A DNA stretch of 39,076 nucleotides from Shewanella sp. MBTL60-112-B2 (GCF_019655055.1 NZ_BPFA01000043.1:1-39076), one strand, 5' to 3'. Counted from the stretch's first letter, positions 1-7,977 are shown. Program-made: numbers and translations. The notes: generated by a model from the sequence alone, not told the origin.

Positions 1-76
1 AAGAACTGGCAACGACCTTCGCCTAGCTTTTATAAATAGTTGAGCCCGACGAGCTACCAAACTGCTCCATCCCGCG
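1..76 (-). pseudogene. decayed tRNA-fMet copy (window edge)
   Basis: Read on the minus strand, the 5' half (acceptor strand, D-arm and the start of the anticodon arm) matches the intact copy at 117-193. Just after the anticodon position the stem is replaced by about 20 nt (plus positions 21-40) containing an AT-rich palindrome (CTTTTATAAA at 26-35). The T-arm and 3' acceptor strand cannot be recognised. It is therefore a broken tRNA gene. It is the last unit of the array that can be seen, and more copies may lie before position 1. Confidence 0.7.
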
Positions 77-116
77 TCCGAATTGTATTTATTAGTTTTA
101 CTTCATTATAAGGAAG

Positions 117-193
<77 letters not shown>

Positions 194-233
194 TCCGAAT
201 TGTATTTATTAGTTTTACTTCATTATAAGGAAG

Positions 234-308
234 TGGTTGCGGGAGCTGGATTTGAACCAACGACCTTCGGGTTATGCCCGACGAGCTACCAAACTGCTCC
301 ATCCCGCG
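234..308 (-). pseudogene. tRNA-fMet copy with 2-nt deletion in the anticodon loop
   Basis: It is identical to the intact copy at 117-193 except for two missing bases in the anticodon loop. The loop reads CATAA instead of CTCATAA, that is, 5 nt instead of 7. Acceptor, D- and T-arms and CCA are unchanged. A 5-nt loop should not decode normally, so this is probably a recent pseudogene, although a sequencing or assembly error inside a tandem repeat is possible. Confidence 0.75.
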
Positions 309-348
309 TCCGAATTGTATTTATTAGTTTTACTTCATTATAAGGAAG

Positions 349-454
349 TGGTTACAGAAGCTGGTTAACTTTCTATAACAGAAATGACAACGACCTTCGC
401 CTTTCTTTTATAAAGAATTAAGTCCGAGTAGCTTTTATGCTGCTCGATCTCGCA
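349..454 (-). pseudogene. decayed promoter-proximal tRNA-fMet copy
   Basis: Read on the minus strand, the 5' acceptor region is mutated (TGCGAGATCGAGCAG) and the D-arm is altered. The anticodon arm is replaced by about 20 nt with an AT-rich palindromic core (CTTTTATAAAG at plus 405-415). GAAGGTCGTTG then aligns again, the T-arm holds extra bases, and the end keeps a recognisable CCAGCTTCTGTAACCA. It is nearest to the promoter but cannot fold as a normal tRNA. Its altered anticodon region resembles that of the copy at 1-76. Confidence 0.7.
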
Positions 455-523
455 TCCGATTTCACCCCTTCAAAACACTACAAACTAAGTTAAAACTCAG
501 TGCCTGTCCTGAAGAGGTGGCGA

Positions 524-552
524 ACTATAGCGATGGCTTACATGCATTGCAA
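524..552 (-). promoter_or_regulatory. stable-RNA promoter for the tRNA-fMet array
   Basis: On the minus strand there is a -35 TTGCAA (plus 547-552), a 17-nt spacer and a -10 TATAGT (plus 524-529). A GC-rich discriminator (TCGCCAC) follows, as is usual for growth-rate-regulated tRNA promoters. Transcription would start near 517 and run leftwards through the tRNA copies. It is divergent from rlmL. Confidence 0.75.
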
Positions 553-684
553 GAAACTTTTATTATTAATTGTTTATATGCTTGTTTATTGGACGCTTCT
601 CAATTTGATGGACCTAAAACCGTTATTAGTGGTTTTTAATTAGGCTTTAACCAATAACTTTTATCTTTTGTTGACGCTAGCAGG

Positions 685-690
685 TATAAT
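685..690 (+). promoter_or_regulatory. -10 element of the probable rlmL promoter
   Basis: A perfect TATAAT lies 33 bp before the rlmL ATG. No good -35 sits at 16-18 bp. The nearby TTGACG at 671-676 is only 8 bp away and cannot be its partner. The assignment rests on the -10 alone. Confidence 0.4.
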
Positions 691-723
691 GCCTAACTAA
701 TTTTTACTGTGTGTCGACTATCA

Positions 724-2859
724 ATGTTAAATTTTTTTGCTGCAGCTCCACGGGGCTATGAATACGCGTTATCACTTGAGCTTGCCGAGCTAGGCGCTTC
801 TGAAATTAAAGAAAGTGTTGCCGGGGTTTACTTTACTGCTCCGTTGGAGCTCGGATATCGTATAACGCTATGGTCGCGTTTAGCGAGCAGAATCATTTTT
901 GTCATTTATAAAGGACCTTGTGAATCTCCAGAGCAACTGTATAACGCTGCCTATGGTATTGATTGGCAAATGCAGTTTTCGAATCGCAGTACATTTAGTA
1001 TTGATTTCCACGGTTTGGGCGGTTTTATCAAAAACACCCAATTCGGTGCTTTAAAAATTAAAGATGCGATTGTTGACCGTTTTCGTGATGACGATTTTAG
1101 CCGTCCAAACGTTGAAAGAGTTGATGCGGATTTTAGAATCGATGCCCATTTCAGACGTGGTGAAATCACGATCGGTTTCAATTTCTCTGGTCCTGCACTG
1201 CACAAGCGTGGTTACCGTTCAACAACGGGTGAAGCACCTCTAAAAGAGAACCTCGCTGCAAACATGCTTGTTCGTAGTGGTTGGCAGGCAGATAAAGTTG
1301 ATTTGCTCGACCCGTTCTGTGGTAGTGGCACTATTTTGATTGAAGCAGCCATGATGGCTTGTGATATCGCGCCTGGTATTCACCGTGAACGCTTTGGTTT
1401 TGACCATTGGTTACCGCATAACAAGAAAGTTTGGGAAGAGCTCTTAAATGAAGCTCAAGCCCGAGCCTCTATTGGTAAAACCCGTTGCGAAACTAAGTTT
1501 TTCGGTTCAGACATTGACTCTCGCCTAGTTGCGTTAGCAAAACGTAACGCGGAAAACGCAGGCGTACTTGAGTTAATTGACTTCAGTGTTGACAATGCAT
1601 TAACTATTGATGTGCCAGTAGAATCTGGCTTCTTAATCTCTAACCCGCCATACGGCGAGCGCCTAGGCAACGTAACATCGTTACTGCAATTGTATTACCA
1701 GTTAGGTGACAAGTTTAAGGCAGAGTTTGGTGGTTGGAGCATTGCTATTTTAAATAGTGATGTTGAATTGCTATCTGCGTTGAAACTGAAAGCTGATAAG
1801 CAGATGAAGATGAATAATGGCGCGCTCGAGTGTGCGTTTAACCTTTATACTGTTCATGCTGAAAACACACGCAGGGTCGATCCAGCTAATATCAAAATAG
1901 AAGGCGATGTCAGTGATATTGCTGTGCCATTTGCTAACCGTATTAAAAAGAATTTTAAGCAGTTAGAAAAGTGGGCTAAAAAAGAGGGGATCGATAGTTA
2001 CCGACTATACGATGCCGACTTACCTGAATACAATGTGGCAGTAGATAAGTATCTTGATTACGTTGTGATCCAAGAATACTCAGCGCCATCACAAATTCCA
2101 GAAGCCGTGACTAAACGTCGTCTTACAGACGTTTTAATCTCTTTGCCTAGCGCAATTGGCATTGATCCTAACCATATTATTTTGAAAACCCGTGAACGTA
2201 AGAAGGGTACTAATCAATATGAGAAGCTAGTTGCTAACAAACTTGAACTTATCACCACAGAATATGGTGCAAAGTTTAAGTTAAATCTAAAAGAATATTT
2301 AGATACTGGACTGTTTCTTGATCACCGTTTAACACGTAAACTTGTGGGTGAAAAATCAAAAGGTCGCAGTGTTTGTAATCTCTTCTCTTATACTGGTTCT
2401 GCGTCTGTACATGCGGCACTTGGTGGGGCAACGTCTGTAACAACAGTCGATATGTCAAATACTTATATCGACTGGGCAAAAGAAAACTTTGCACTAAACG
2501 GTTTAAATAGTGATAAGTATCAGTTTGTTCAAGCTAACTGTTTACAGTGGATGAAACGAACTCACGATAGATTTGACCTTATCTTCATCGATCCACCGAC
2601 TTTCTCTAACTCTAAGCGTATGGAAGACTCGTTTGATGTTGAACGGGATCACGTCGCTATGTTGACTGACGTATTTAAGTTGCTAAATCCAGGTGGAGAA
2701 ATCATTTTCTCTAACAATAAACGCAAATTTAAAATGGAGATTGCAAGTCTGGAAGCACAGGGGATGTCGGTTAAAAATATCGATAATCAAACGCTGCCAC
2801 TGGATTTCAAGCGCAATCCACATATTCATAATACTTGGTTAATCACCCATGCAGGCTAA
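724..2859 (+). CDS. rlmL: bifunctional 23S rRNA methyltransferase RlmKL
   Basis: 711 aa. The family methylates 23S rRNA at G2445 (m2G, RlmL half) and G2069 (m7G, RlmK half), unwinding helix 74 for the second reaction. The N-terminal part is the THUMP-containing region. The first Rossmann methyltransferase shows DPFCGSGTI (about residue 196) and the catalytic NPPYGERLG (about 306). The second shows DPPTFSNS (about 623). Length matches the family. The ATG at 724 (MLNFFAAAPRGYE) was chosen because family members begin there. An in-frame GTG at 709 would add five residues with no homology. It leads a plus-strand set with the glutaredoxin-like gene and uup, as in E. coli, where uup follows rlmL. 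Confidence 0.95.
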   Translation: MLNFFAAAPRGYEYALSLELAELGASEIKESVAGVYFTAPLELGYRITLWSRLASRIIFVIYKGPCESPEQLYNAAYGIDWQMQFSNRSTFSIDFHGLGGFIKNTQFGALKIKDAIVDRFRDDDFSRPNVERVDADFRIDAHFRRGEITIGFNFSGPALHKRGYRSTTGEAPLKENLAANMLVRSGWQADKVDLLDPFCGSGTILIEAAMMACDIAPGIHRERFGFDHWLPHNKKVWEELLNEAQARASIGKTRCETKFFGSDIDSRLVALAKRNAENAGVLELIDFSVDNALTIDVPVESGFLISNPPYGERLGNVTSLLQLYYQLGDKFKAEFGGWSIAILNSDVELLSALKLKADKQMKMNNGALECAFNLYTVHAENTRRVDPANIKIEGDVSDIAVPFANRIKKNFKQLEKWAKKEGIDSYRLYDADLPEYNVAVDKYLDYVVIQEYSAPSQIPEAVTKRRLTDVLISLPSAIGIDPNHIILKTRERKKGTNQYEKLVANKLELITTEYGAKFKLNLKEYLDTGLFLDHRLTRKLVGEKSKGRSVCNLFSYTGSASVHAALGGATSVTTVDMSNTYIDWAKENFALNGLNSDKYQFVQANCLQWMKRTHDRFDLIFIDPPTFSNSKRMEDSFDVERDHVAMLTDVFKLLNPGGEIIFSNNKRKFKMEIASLEAQGMSVKNIDNQTLPLDFKRNPHIHNTWLITHAG

Positions 2860-3085
2860 CGCCTCGGTTATTTTATATCACACAGATGCGTGTCATCTGT
2901 GTGAGCTTGCAGCTGAGTTACTCATACAGAATGGTGTAAAATATGACGCCTTGGATATCTGCGATGATGAACACTTAGCTGAACAATATGGCATTCGAAT
3001 TCCAGTCGTCAAAATTGTCGACAGTCAAAATGAACTTAATTGGCCGTTTGATCTCGAAGCATTAGAAGAATTTTTAGGAGCGTAA
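2849..3085 (+). CDS. glutaredoxin-family protein (CxxC)
   Basis: 78 aa, starting inside the last codons of rlmL (11-nt overlap), which implies translational coupling. It shows a thioredoxin-fold pattern: a short beta strand (VILYHT), then the redox motif CHLC (C15, C18), a helix, a cis-Pro region (IRIPVVKI) and a C-terminal helix. This fits the small glutaredoxin-like families seen between rlmL and uup in Shewanella and relatives. Its substrate is unknown. It is too short for a complete classical glutaredoxin with a glutathione site, so I assign only a likely thiol-disulfide role. Confidence 0.8.
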   Translation: MQANASVILYHTDACHLCELAAELLIQNGVKYDALDICDDEHLAEQYGIRIPVVKIVDSQNELNWPFDLEALEEFLGA

Positions 3086-3086
3086 G

Positions 3087-5006
3087 TTGAGTCTCGTACG
3101 TATTAATAACGGCTCTTTAGCCTACGGTTATACCCCATTATTGCAAAAAGCAGATTTTACCATTGAACCCGGTGAGCGAGTTTGTATAGTAGGTCGTAAT
3201 GGCGCCGGTAAGTCGAGTTTGATGAAAGTGTTAAGTGGTGACGTGCTACTTGATGAAGGCGAGTTCAACATCGCTACCGACGTAAAGGTTAGTCGTTTAC
3301 AACAAGATCCGCCTAAGGCAGAGCAGGGCACGGTATATGCGTATATTGCTGCAGGCTTGCAAGAGGTCGGAGAAAAGTTAGAGCGTTATCATCAGCTTTC
3401 ACATGATTTAGCAACTGCGTCTCCAGATGAAATGGAGCGTATGCTTAAGCAGATGGAGCGTCTACAAGACGATATCGATCATCTTAACGGCTGGCAGCTT
3501 GATAATCGAATCAATCAAAACTGTGAGTTACTTGGTTTAGACGCCGATGCCGCACTATCTGAGTTATCTGGTGGCTGGCAACGTAAAGTGGCTCTGGCAC
3601 GCTCATTGGTAAGCGACCCAGATCTATTGCTGCTTGATGAACCGACCAACCATTTAGACATCGACACCATTGAGTGGTTAGAACAATTTTTGTTGAGCTA
3701 CCGTGGCGCTATTGTATTTGTTAGTCACGACCGCGGCTTTATTCAGCGCATGGCTACTCGTATCGTTGATTTAGATCGCGGCGTAGTGACCTCTTGGCCT
3801 GGCAATTACCAAACCTACTTAGATGGTAAAGCGGAATGGCTTCGTGTTGAAGCTGAACAAAATGCTCATTTCGATAAAAAGTTAGCTGAAGAAGAGGCTT
3901 GGATCCGTCAAGGCGTAAAAGCTCGACGTACCCGTAATGAAGGTCGCGTTCGTGCTCTTAAAGATCTACGTGTAGAGCGTATGGCTCGTCTTAATCGCCA
4001 AGGTGGCGCAAAGATGGCTGTTGCCGATACAGACCGCTCGGGTAAGTTGGTGTTTGATATTGAAAACCTTGAGTACAATTTACCAGAGAAAAACTTGGTT
4101 AAGAACTTTAGTTCTACAGTTATGCGCGGTGACCGTATAGCACTGATTGGTCCTAACGGCTGTGGTAAATCGACTCTTGTTAAACTGTTGATTGGTCAGT
4201 TAGAAGCGCAATCCGGTAGCGTAAAAGTGGGTACTAAACTTGAAATTGCTTACTTTGATCAATATCGTGAAGCACTCGATCCTGAGAAGACGGTTGAAGA
4301 TAACGTTGGCGAAGGCAAGAAAACGGTAACTATCAACGGTCAAGATCGTCATATCTTGAGCTATTTACAAGACTTTTTGTTCTCGCCTATGCGCGCTAGA
4401 ACGCCTGTGAAGGCCCTGTCTGGTGGTGAGAAGAACCGTCTATTGTTAGCACGTTTATTATTAAGACCTGCAAACCTGATTATTCTCGATGAGCCAACCA
4501 ACGACCTTGATATTGAGACCCTAGAATTGTTAGAGTCACTGCTTGCGGATTATAAAGGTACGCTATTGCTTGTGAGTCACGATCGTGCATTTATTGACAA
4601 TACCGTAACCAGTAGCTGGTGGTTTACCGGTAATGGTGGCTGGAGCGAGTATGTTGGCGGCTATGAAGATGCCGTTTCTCAAGGGGCTAGGTTTTACTCT
4701 GAGGAACCTCAGGCGATCAATGCTGTCCAAGCACCAGTAGTAGAAGTTAAGCAGGTTGCACCAGCTGTTGAGAAGAAAGTTCAGAAGAAACTTTCGTATA
4801 AGCTACAGCACGAGTTAGAGTCTTTACCGGCCTTAATGGAGCAGCTAGAGCAAGATATCGAAGCATTGCAAACTGTTGTTAGCTCACCTGAGTTTTATGC
4901 TCAGGAGCAAAAAATAGTGAATGAAAACTTGAAAGCCTTGTCCGATAAGGAAAGTCAGCTTGAAAGTTGCTTTGAGCGATGGGAAGAGCTCGAATCATTG
5001 AAGTAA
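3087..5006 (+). CDS. uup: ABC-F ATPase Uup
   Basis: 639 aa. A soluble tandem ATPase of the ABC-F family that acts on ribosomes and is linked in E. coli to DNA stability (precise excision of transposons). Domain 1 has Walker A GRNGAGKS (about residue 36), signature LSGGW (about 158) and LLLLDEPTNHLD. Domain 2 has GPNGCGKS (about 355), LSGGEK (about 444) and LDEPTNDLD. Residues about 570-639 are a charged coiled coil, the Uup C-terminal DNA-binding region. The start is TTG at 3087, with AGGAG 5-10 nt upstream overlapping the end of the previous gene. Only one base separates the two ORFs, so they are co-transcribed. Confidence 0.95.
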   Translation: MSLVRINNGSLAYGYTPLLQKADFTIEPGERVCIVGRNGAGKSSLMKVLSGDVLLDEGEFNIATDVKVSRLQQDPPKAEQGTVYAYIAAGLQEVGEKLERYHQLSHDLATASPDEMERMLKQMERLQDDIDHLNGWQLDNRINQNCELLGLDADAALSELSGGWQRKVALARSLVSDPDLLLLDEPTNHLDIDTIEWLEQFLLSYRGAIVFVSHDRGFIQRMATRIVDLDRGVVTSWPGNYQTYLDGKAEWLRVEAEQNAHFDKKLAEEEAWIRQGVKARRTRNEGRVRALKDLRVERMARLNRQGGAKMAVADTDRSGKLVFDIENLEYNLPEKNLVKNFSSTVMRGDRIALIGPNGCGKSTLVKLLIGQLEAQSGSVKVGTKLEIAYFDQYREALDPEKTVEDNVGEGKKTVTINGQDRHILSYLQDFLFSPMRARTPVKALSGGEKNRLLLARLLLRPANLIILDEPTNDLDIETLELLESLLADYKGTLLLVSHDRAFIDNTVTSSWWFTGNGGWSEYVGGYEDAVSQGARFYSEEPQAINAVQAPVVEVKQVAPAVEKKVQKKLSYKLQHELESLPALMEQLEQDIEALQTVVSSPEFYAQEQKIVNENLKALSDKESQLESCFERWEELESLK

Positions 5007-5036
5007 GCTAAAAAATAAGAAATAGGAAGCGAGTTA

Positions 5037-6896
5037 ATGAAGTTTAAGTTGGATAAAACCCTATCGTTAGTAGCCGTTGGTGTATTAAGCGTACTTCAAG
5101 GTGTGCAAGCTGCACCTGTTTATGAAATTATTAACATCGACCTAGATACTTATAATCTAAATGGCACCATTGATAATACCCGTAACGGCTATGGTATGGC
5201 TGTCAATGCTAATAATGAAGCCGTCGGTGCCGCTAAAGGTAAAAAGAAGCTTACTGTGTCAGAAGATGATGATGGTGTCATCGATATTGAAGACGGTGTC
5301 GCAGATTCTGAAACGATTACTTACTCAGTTAACTTGCCTATTATTGCTAACAACTTTACTTTTAATTCTGTCGGTAACGAGTGGATGCCAGTCTTTGAAA
5401 GCGTTAATGGCACTACTGCTCCGACGTTCCCTGAAGACGAGGCCACCGTTAACTCAGTTGATACATTCTTTTATGATATCAATGACAGTGGCTTAAAAGT
5501 GGGGGCTATGACGGCAAAGGAAATACCATTAGAGTACACAGGCACTAGCGATACCCAAGAGTTTTGGTACTACCGGGACTATGAGCAGCGTGGCTTTGTA
5601 AAATCTGGTACCGATACTGAAATCCCGTTAAAGCCTCCTTATACTGAGTATATTTATAAGGAAGGTGAGTCAAGTGAACAGACTATTAATGTCGGTGGTT
5701 TCTCTAGTGCCTCGGCCGTTAATACGAGTGGTTTAGTCACTGGTTATGCCAGTACTGAAATTAGTGATAACAGCGCCAATATCGTTAAATCCTGTGTTGA
5801 CAACGACAGCGACACCGCACCACAAGAGATCTGTATTCAGGCTGCTCAGTTCCCAAATCAGTATGGCTATAGCGATATTCAGTACCAGATCCGCGGCTAT
5901 GTTTGGCAATATGAAGCCGGAAATGACACACCTACAGCGACTTTGTTGCCGTTAGGGCTAGAAGTCACAAATGATAGTGTTTATAGCGCTCAGGGCCTCG
6001 GGCTAAACGATGATGGCGTCGTTGCAGGTCGCTCTTATGTTTATCGTAAAAATGATAAAGATAGATTGTACTACGATGCTGCTTACTGGACTAAAGATAC
6101 TAATGGCGAGTACAAGTATAATTGGGTCGATGTTGATAAAGTAGAAGATGTTCTTTCATCAATTGCTTATGATATCAACGATAATGGTATTTTAGTCGGA
6201 AGTTATAATAAGTACATCGATGGCTATCGTCGTGATAAGTTCTTCTACTTCGATACGAACAATCCAGAAACAGCGCTTGTTACACCAAACGATTTCTATA
6301 ACAGTATTTCGGATTTAAGCAGCCGTGGCCGTGATATTAACAACCAAGGTCAGGTTGTTGGTTACATCGAAACCACCCATGATAAAGAAAAACCTCGTCC
6401 AAAAGCAGCTTTCTTGTATGATCTACCATCAAAAGAGTTCAATAACGTCAATGATTTACTAACTTGTGAATCTAAAGGTTATAAGAAGAATACTGAAGGG
6501 CAGTGGGAGCGTAATTTAGTTGAAGTTCAAGATGGCTCGGGTAAAACGTTAACTTACAAGAGTGAGATCCTCGTTGTTGAGGGTAACAGTATCAACGAAG
6601 ATGGCACAATAGTCGGAACAGCGTTTATTCGTAAACCTTCATACAAATTCGATGATGAAGGAAACATCATTATTGGTGATAATGGTTTACCATTCTTTGA
6701 GATTAACGGCTACGGCGATCCAGTTACTTCATTCTTACCACGTATGGTTGTGCTACAACCAAGCACCTCTGGTGCAGAAGCCTGTACCGTCATCGATGAT
6801 GATGGTAGTAACGACAACTATGAGCGCAAAGGTGCAGCAAGCTTTGCATGGTTATTTGCTTTACCATTGCTATGGTTTAGACGCCGAGTTAAGTAA
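5037..6896 (+). CDS. secreted DUF3466 / HAF-repeat protein
   Basis: 619 aa. A signal peptide covers about residues 1-25 (cleavage after VQA). The body holds at least seven spaced repeats of the form (D/S/A)-I/V-N-x2-G-x-x-V-G, for example DINDSGLKVG (about 146), DINDNGILVG (about 378), DINNQGQVVG (about 432) and SINEDGTIVG (about 517), the pattern of HAF-type extracellular repeats that may form a beta-propeller. The C-terminus has an acidic linker, a hydrophobic helix and an RRR tail (AASFAWLFALPLLWFRRR). This resembles GlyGly-CTERM sorting signals, but the Gly-Gly is replaced by Gly-Ala-Ala. It lies 30 bp after uup and probably shares its transcript. Molecular function is unknown. Confidence 0.85.
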   Translation: MKFKLDKTLSLVAVGVLSVLQGVQAAPVYEIINIDLDTYNLNGTIDNTRNGYGMAVNANNEAVGAAKGKKKLTVSEDDDGVIDIEDGVADSETITYSVNLPIIANNFTFNSVGNEWMPVFESVNGTTAPTFPEDEATVNSVDTFFYDINDSGLKVGAMTAKEIPLEYTGTSDTQEFWYYRDYEQRGFVKSGTDTEIPLKPPYTEYIYKEGESSEQTINVGGFSSASAVNTSGLVTGYASTEISDNSANIVKSCVDNDSDTAPQEICIQAAQFPNQYGYSDIQYQIRGYVWQYEAGNDTPTATLLPLGLEVTNDSVYSAQGLGLNDDGVVAGRSYVYRKNDKDRLYYDAAYWTKDTNGEYKYNWVDVDKVEDVLSSIAYDINDNGILVGSYNKYIDGYRRDKFFYFDTNNPETALVTPNDFYNSISDLSSRGRDINNQGQVVGYIETTHDKEKPRPKAAFLYDLPSKEFNNVNDLLTCESKGYKKNTEGQWERNLVEVQDGSGKTLTYKSEILVVEGNSINEDGTIVGTAFIRKPSYKFDDEGNIIIGDNGLPFFEINGYGDPVTSFLPRMVVLQPSTSGAEACTVIDDDGSNDNYERKGAASFAWLFALPLLWFRRRVK

Positions 6897-6922
6897 ACAA
6901 ATACGCGATGTAAAAGAGTTGA

Positions 6923-6950
6923 ATCGAGGCTAATAGCCTCGATTTTTTTT
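6923..6950 (+). terminator. rho-independent terminator after the DUF3466 gene
   Basis: An 8-bp perfect stem ATCGAGGC/GCCTCGAT with loop TAATA is followed by seven more T. It ends the rlmL-grx-uup-DUF3466 unit 27 bp after the last stop codon. Confidence 0.9.
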
Positions 6951-6959
6951 GCATTAAAA

Positions 6960-6988
6960 TTGTAATATTTCTCAGTAGCTTAAATAAT
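6960..6988 (+). promoter_or_regulatory. possible rmf promoter
   Basis: TTGTAA (6960-6965), a 17-nt spacer and AATAAT (6983-6988) form a weak sigma70-like pair just after the upstream terminator. Transcription would start near 6995, giving an rmf leader of about 98 nt. Confidence 0.35.
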
Positions 6989-6991
6989 AAG

Positions 6992-7010
6992 CACTCGATG
7001 AGTGTTTTTT
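6992..7010 (+). terminator. short hairpin with T-run ahead of rmf
   Basis: Stem CACTC/GAGTG with a GAT loop is followed by six T. It may back up the stronger terminator at 6923. If transcription starts upstream of it, it could instead attenuate rmf. The stem is short. Confidence 0.4.
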
Positions 7011-7092
7011 AGGCATTGATCTCAAGTCTAAAAAGCATTATTTATGGAGGTGAAGCGTTAGCTTCTTTTGTTATCTCAGAGAGGATGCTTGC

Positions 7093-7269
7093 ATGAAAAG
7101 ACAAAAAAGAGATCGATTAGATAGAGCTTTTTCGAAAGGCTTTCAAGCAGGAATTGGTGGCCGGTCGAAGGAGATATGTCCTTATTCGACACTTGATTCA
7201 AAATCACAATGGCTTGGAGGTTGGCGTGAAGGCATTGATGGTCGGCTGAGCGGTTTGTTTAATAAGTAA
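7093..7269 (+). CDS. rmf: ribosome modulation factor
   Basis: 58 aa, below most ORF length cut-offs. Rmf binds the 30S subunit in stationary phase and drives formation of inactive 100S ribosome dimers. The start MKRQKRDRLDRAF and the middle AGIGGRSKEICPY...SQWLGGWREG match the E. coli family almost residue for residue, and the protein is strongly basic. The ATG at 7093 is preceded by GAGAGGA. The leader carries two small hairpins followed by T-runs (6992-7010 and 7052-7069). It sits convergent to fabA, as in E. coli, where rmf and fabA are also neighbours. Confidence 0.95.
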   Translation: MKRQKRDRLDRAFSKGFQAGIGGRSKEICPYSTLDSKSQWLGGWREGIDGRLSGLFNK

Positions 7270-7347
7270 TACAGTTTAATAAACAAGACTCAGTAACCGA
7301 AATTCTAAGAATTATCTTGAAGTAAACAATCGTTGAGAAACAATTTA

Positions 7348-7374
7348 GCCCTCTTTATAAGAGGGCATTTTATT
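7348..7374. terminator. terminator between rmf and fabA
   Basis: Stem GCCCTC/GAGGGC with loop TTTATAA, followed by ATTTTATT on the plus strand. Reading the other way it is followed by TAAATTG. It can serve the convergent rmf and fabA transcripts. Confidence 0.8.
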
Positions 7375-7401
7375 GCGGTATAAGCTAGCGAAATGCTTGT
7401 A

Positions 7402-7917
7402 TTAGAAGCTAGTGGTATCGGTAAAAATACCTACCTTGAGATCTTTTGCGCTATAGATTTCACGGCCATCAACTTCCATAGTGGCATCGGCAATACCCAT
7501 GACCAATTTACGGTAAACTTTACGCTTTATAGTTAGCTTGTAAGTGACTTTTTTAGCCTCAGGTAATACTTGACCTGTAAACTTTACTTCACCTACTCCT
7601 AGGGCTCTTCCTTTACCCTCCGCGCCTTCCCATCCTAGGAAGAAGCCTACTAACTGCCACATAGCATCAAGACCTAAGCAGCCTGGCATAACAGGGTCTG
7701 TGGCGAAATGACAATCAAAAAACCATAGGTCTGGATTAATATCGAGTTCCGCAACAATCTCACCTTTACCGTACTCACCACCATCCGCGTTAATTTTTAG
7801 TACGCGGTCGATCATTAACATGTTGTCTTTTGGTAGTCTCGGAGAATTAGGTCCGAACAATTTGCCAAGTCCACAGGCAATAAGATCTTCTTTGGTAAAA
7901 CTATTTGCGTTACTCAT
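7402..7917 (-). CDS. fabA: 3-hydroxydecanoyl-ACP dehydratase/isomerase
   Basis: 171 aa. FabA dehydrates 3-hydroxyacyl-ACP and isomerises trans-2- to cis-3-decenoyl-ACP, the branch point of anaerobic unsaturated fatty acid synthesis. The hotdog-fold active site is clear: H70 in DCHFATDPVMPGC and D84 in LGLDAMWQ, at the same numbers as in E. coli. The start MSNANSFTKEDL at 7917 has GGAGTA upstream. The longer in-frame ORF would cross the promoter. It is downstream of lonH on the same strand but has its own promoter carrying a FabR operator. Confidence 0.97.
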   Translation of the reverse strand: MSNANSFTKEDLIACGLGKLFGPNSPRLPKDNMLMIDRVLKINADGGEYGKGEIVAELDINPDLWFFDCHFATDPVMPGCLGLDAMWQLVGFFLGWEGAEGKGRALGVGEVKFTGQVLPEAKKVTYKLTIKRKVYRKLVMGIADATMEVDGREIYSAKDLKVGIFTDTTSF

Positions 7918-7948
7918 TATTTTGATACTCCAGCAATTTGAGCTGCCA

Positions 7949-7977
7949 AGGTTAGCGAACACGTGTACGCTAAACAA
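7949..7977 (-). promoter_or_regulatory. fabA promoter
   Basis: On the minus strand: TTGTTT (plus 7972-7977), a 17-nt spacer and TAACCT (plus 7949-7954). The leader would be about 25 nt. The FabR palindrome occupies the spacer between -35 and -10. Confidence 0.55.
7952..7973. promoter_or_regulatory. FabR operator upstream of fabA
   Basis: A 22-bp palindrome with one mismatched pair. Its core, read in the fabA direction, is AGCGTACACGTGTTCGCT. This matches the E. coli FabR (YijC) sites at fabA and fabB as I remember them. FabR represses unsaturated fatty acid genes in response to the membrane acyl pool. It lies 35-56 bp before the fabA ATG. Confidence 0.85.

Noticed and set aside
533..643. 36-codon ORF (plus strand) coding a hydrophobic, single-helix-like peptide
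   Set aside because: It overlaps the well-formed minus-strand tRNA promoter, its possible Shine-Dalgarno is 12 nt away, and its end merges with a weak hairpin. Nothing beyond hydrophobicity supports it.
671..690. TTGACG plus TATAAT as a full promoter for rlmL
   Set aside because: The spacer is only 8 bp, too short for sigma70. Only the -10 is kept.
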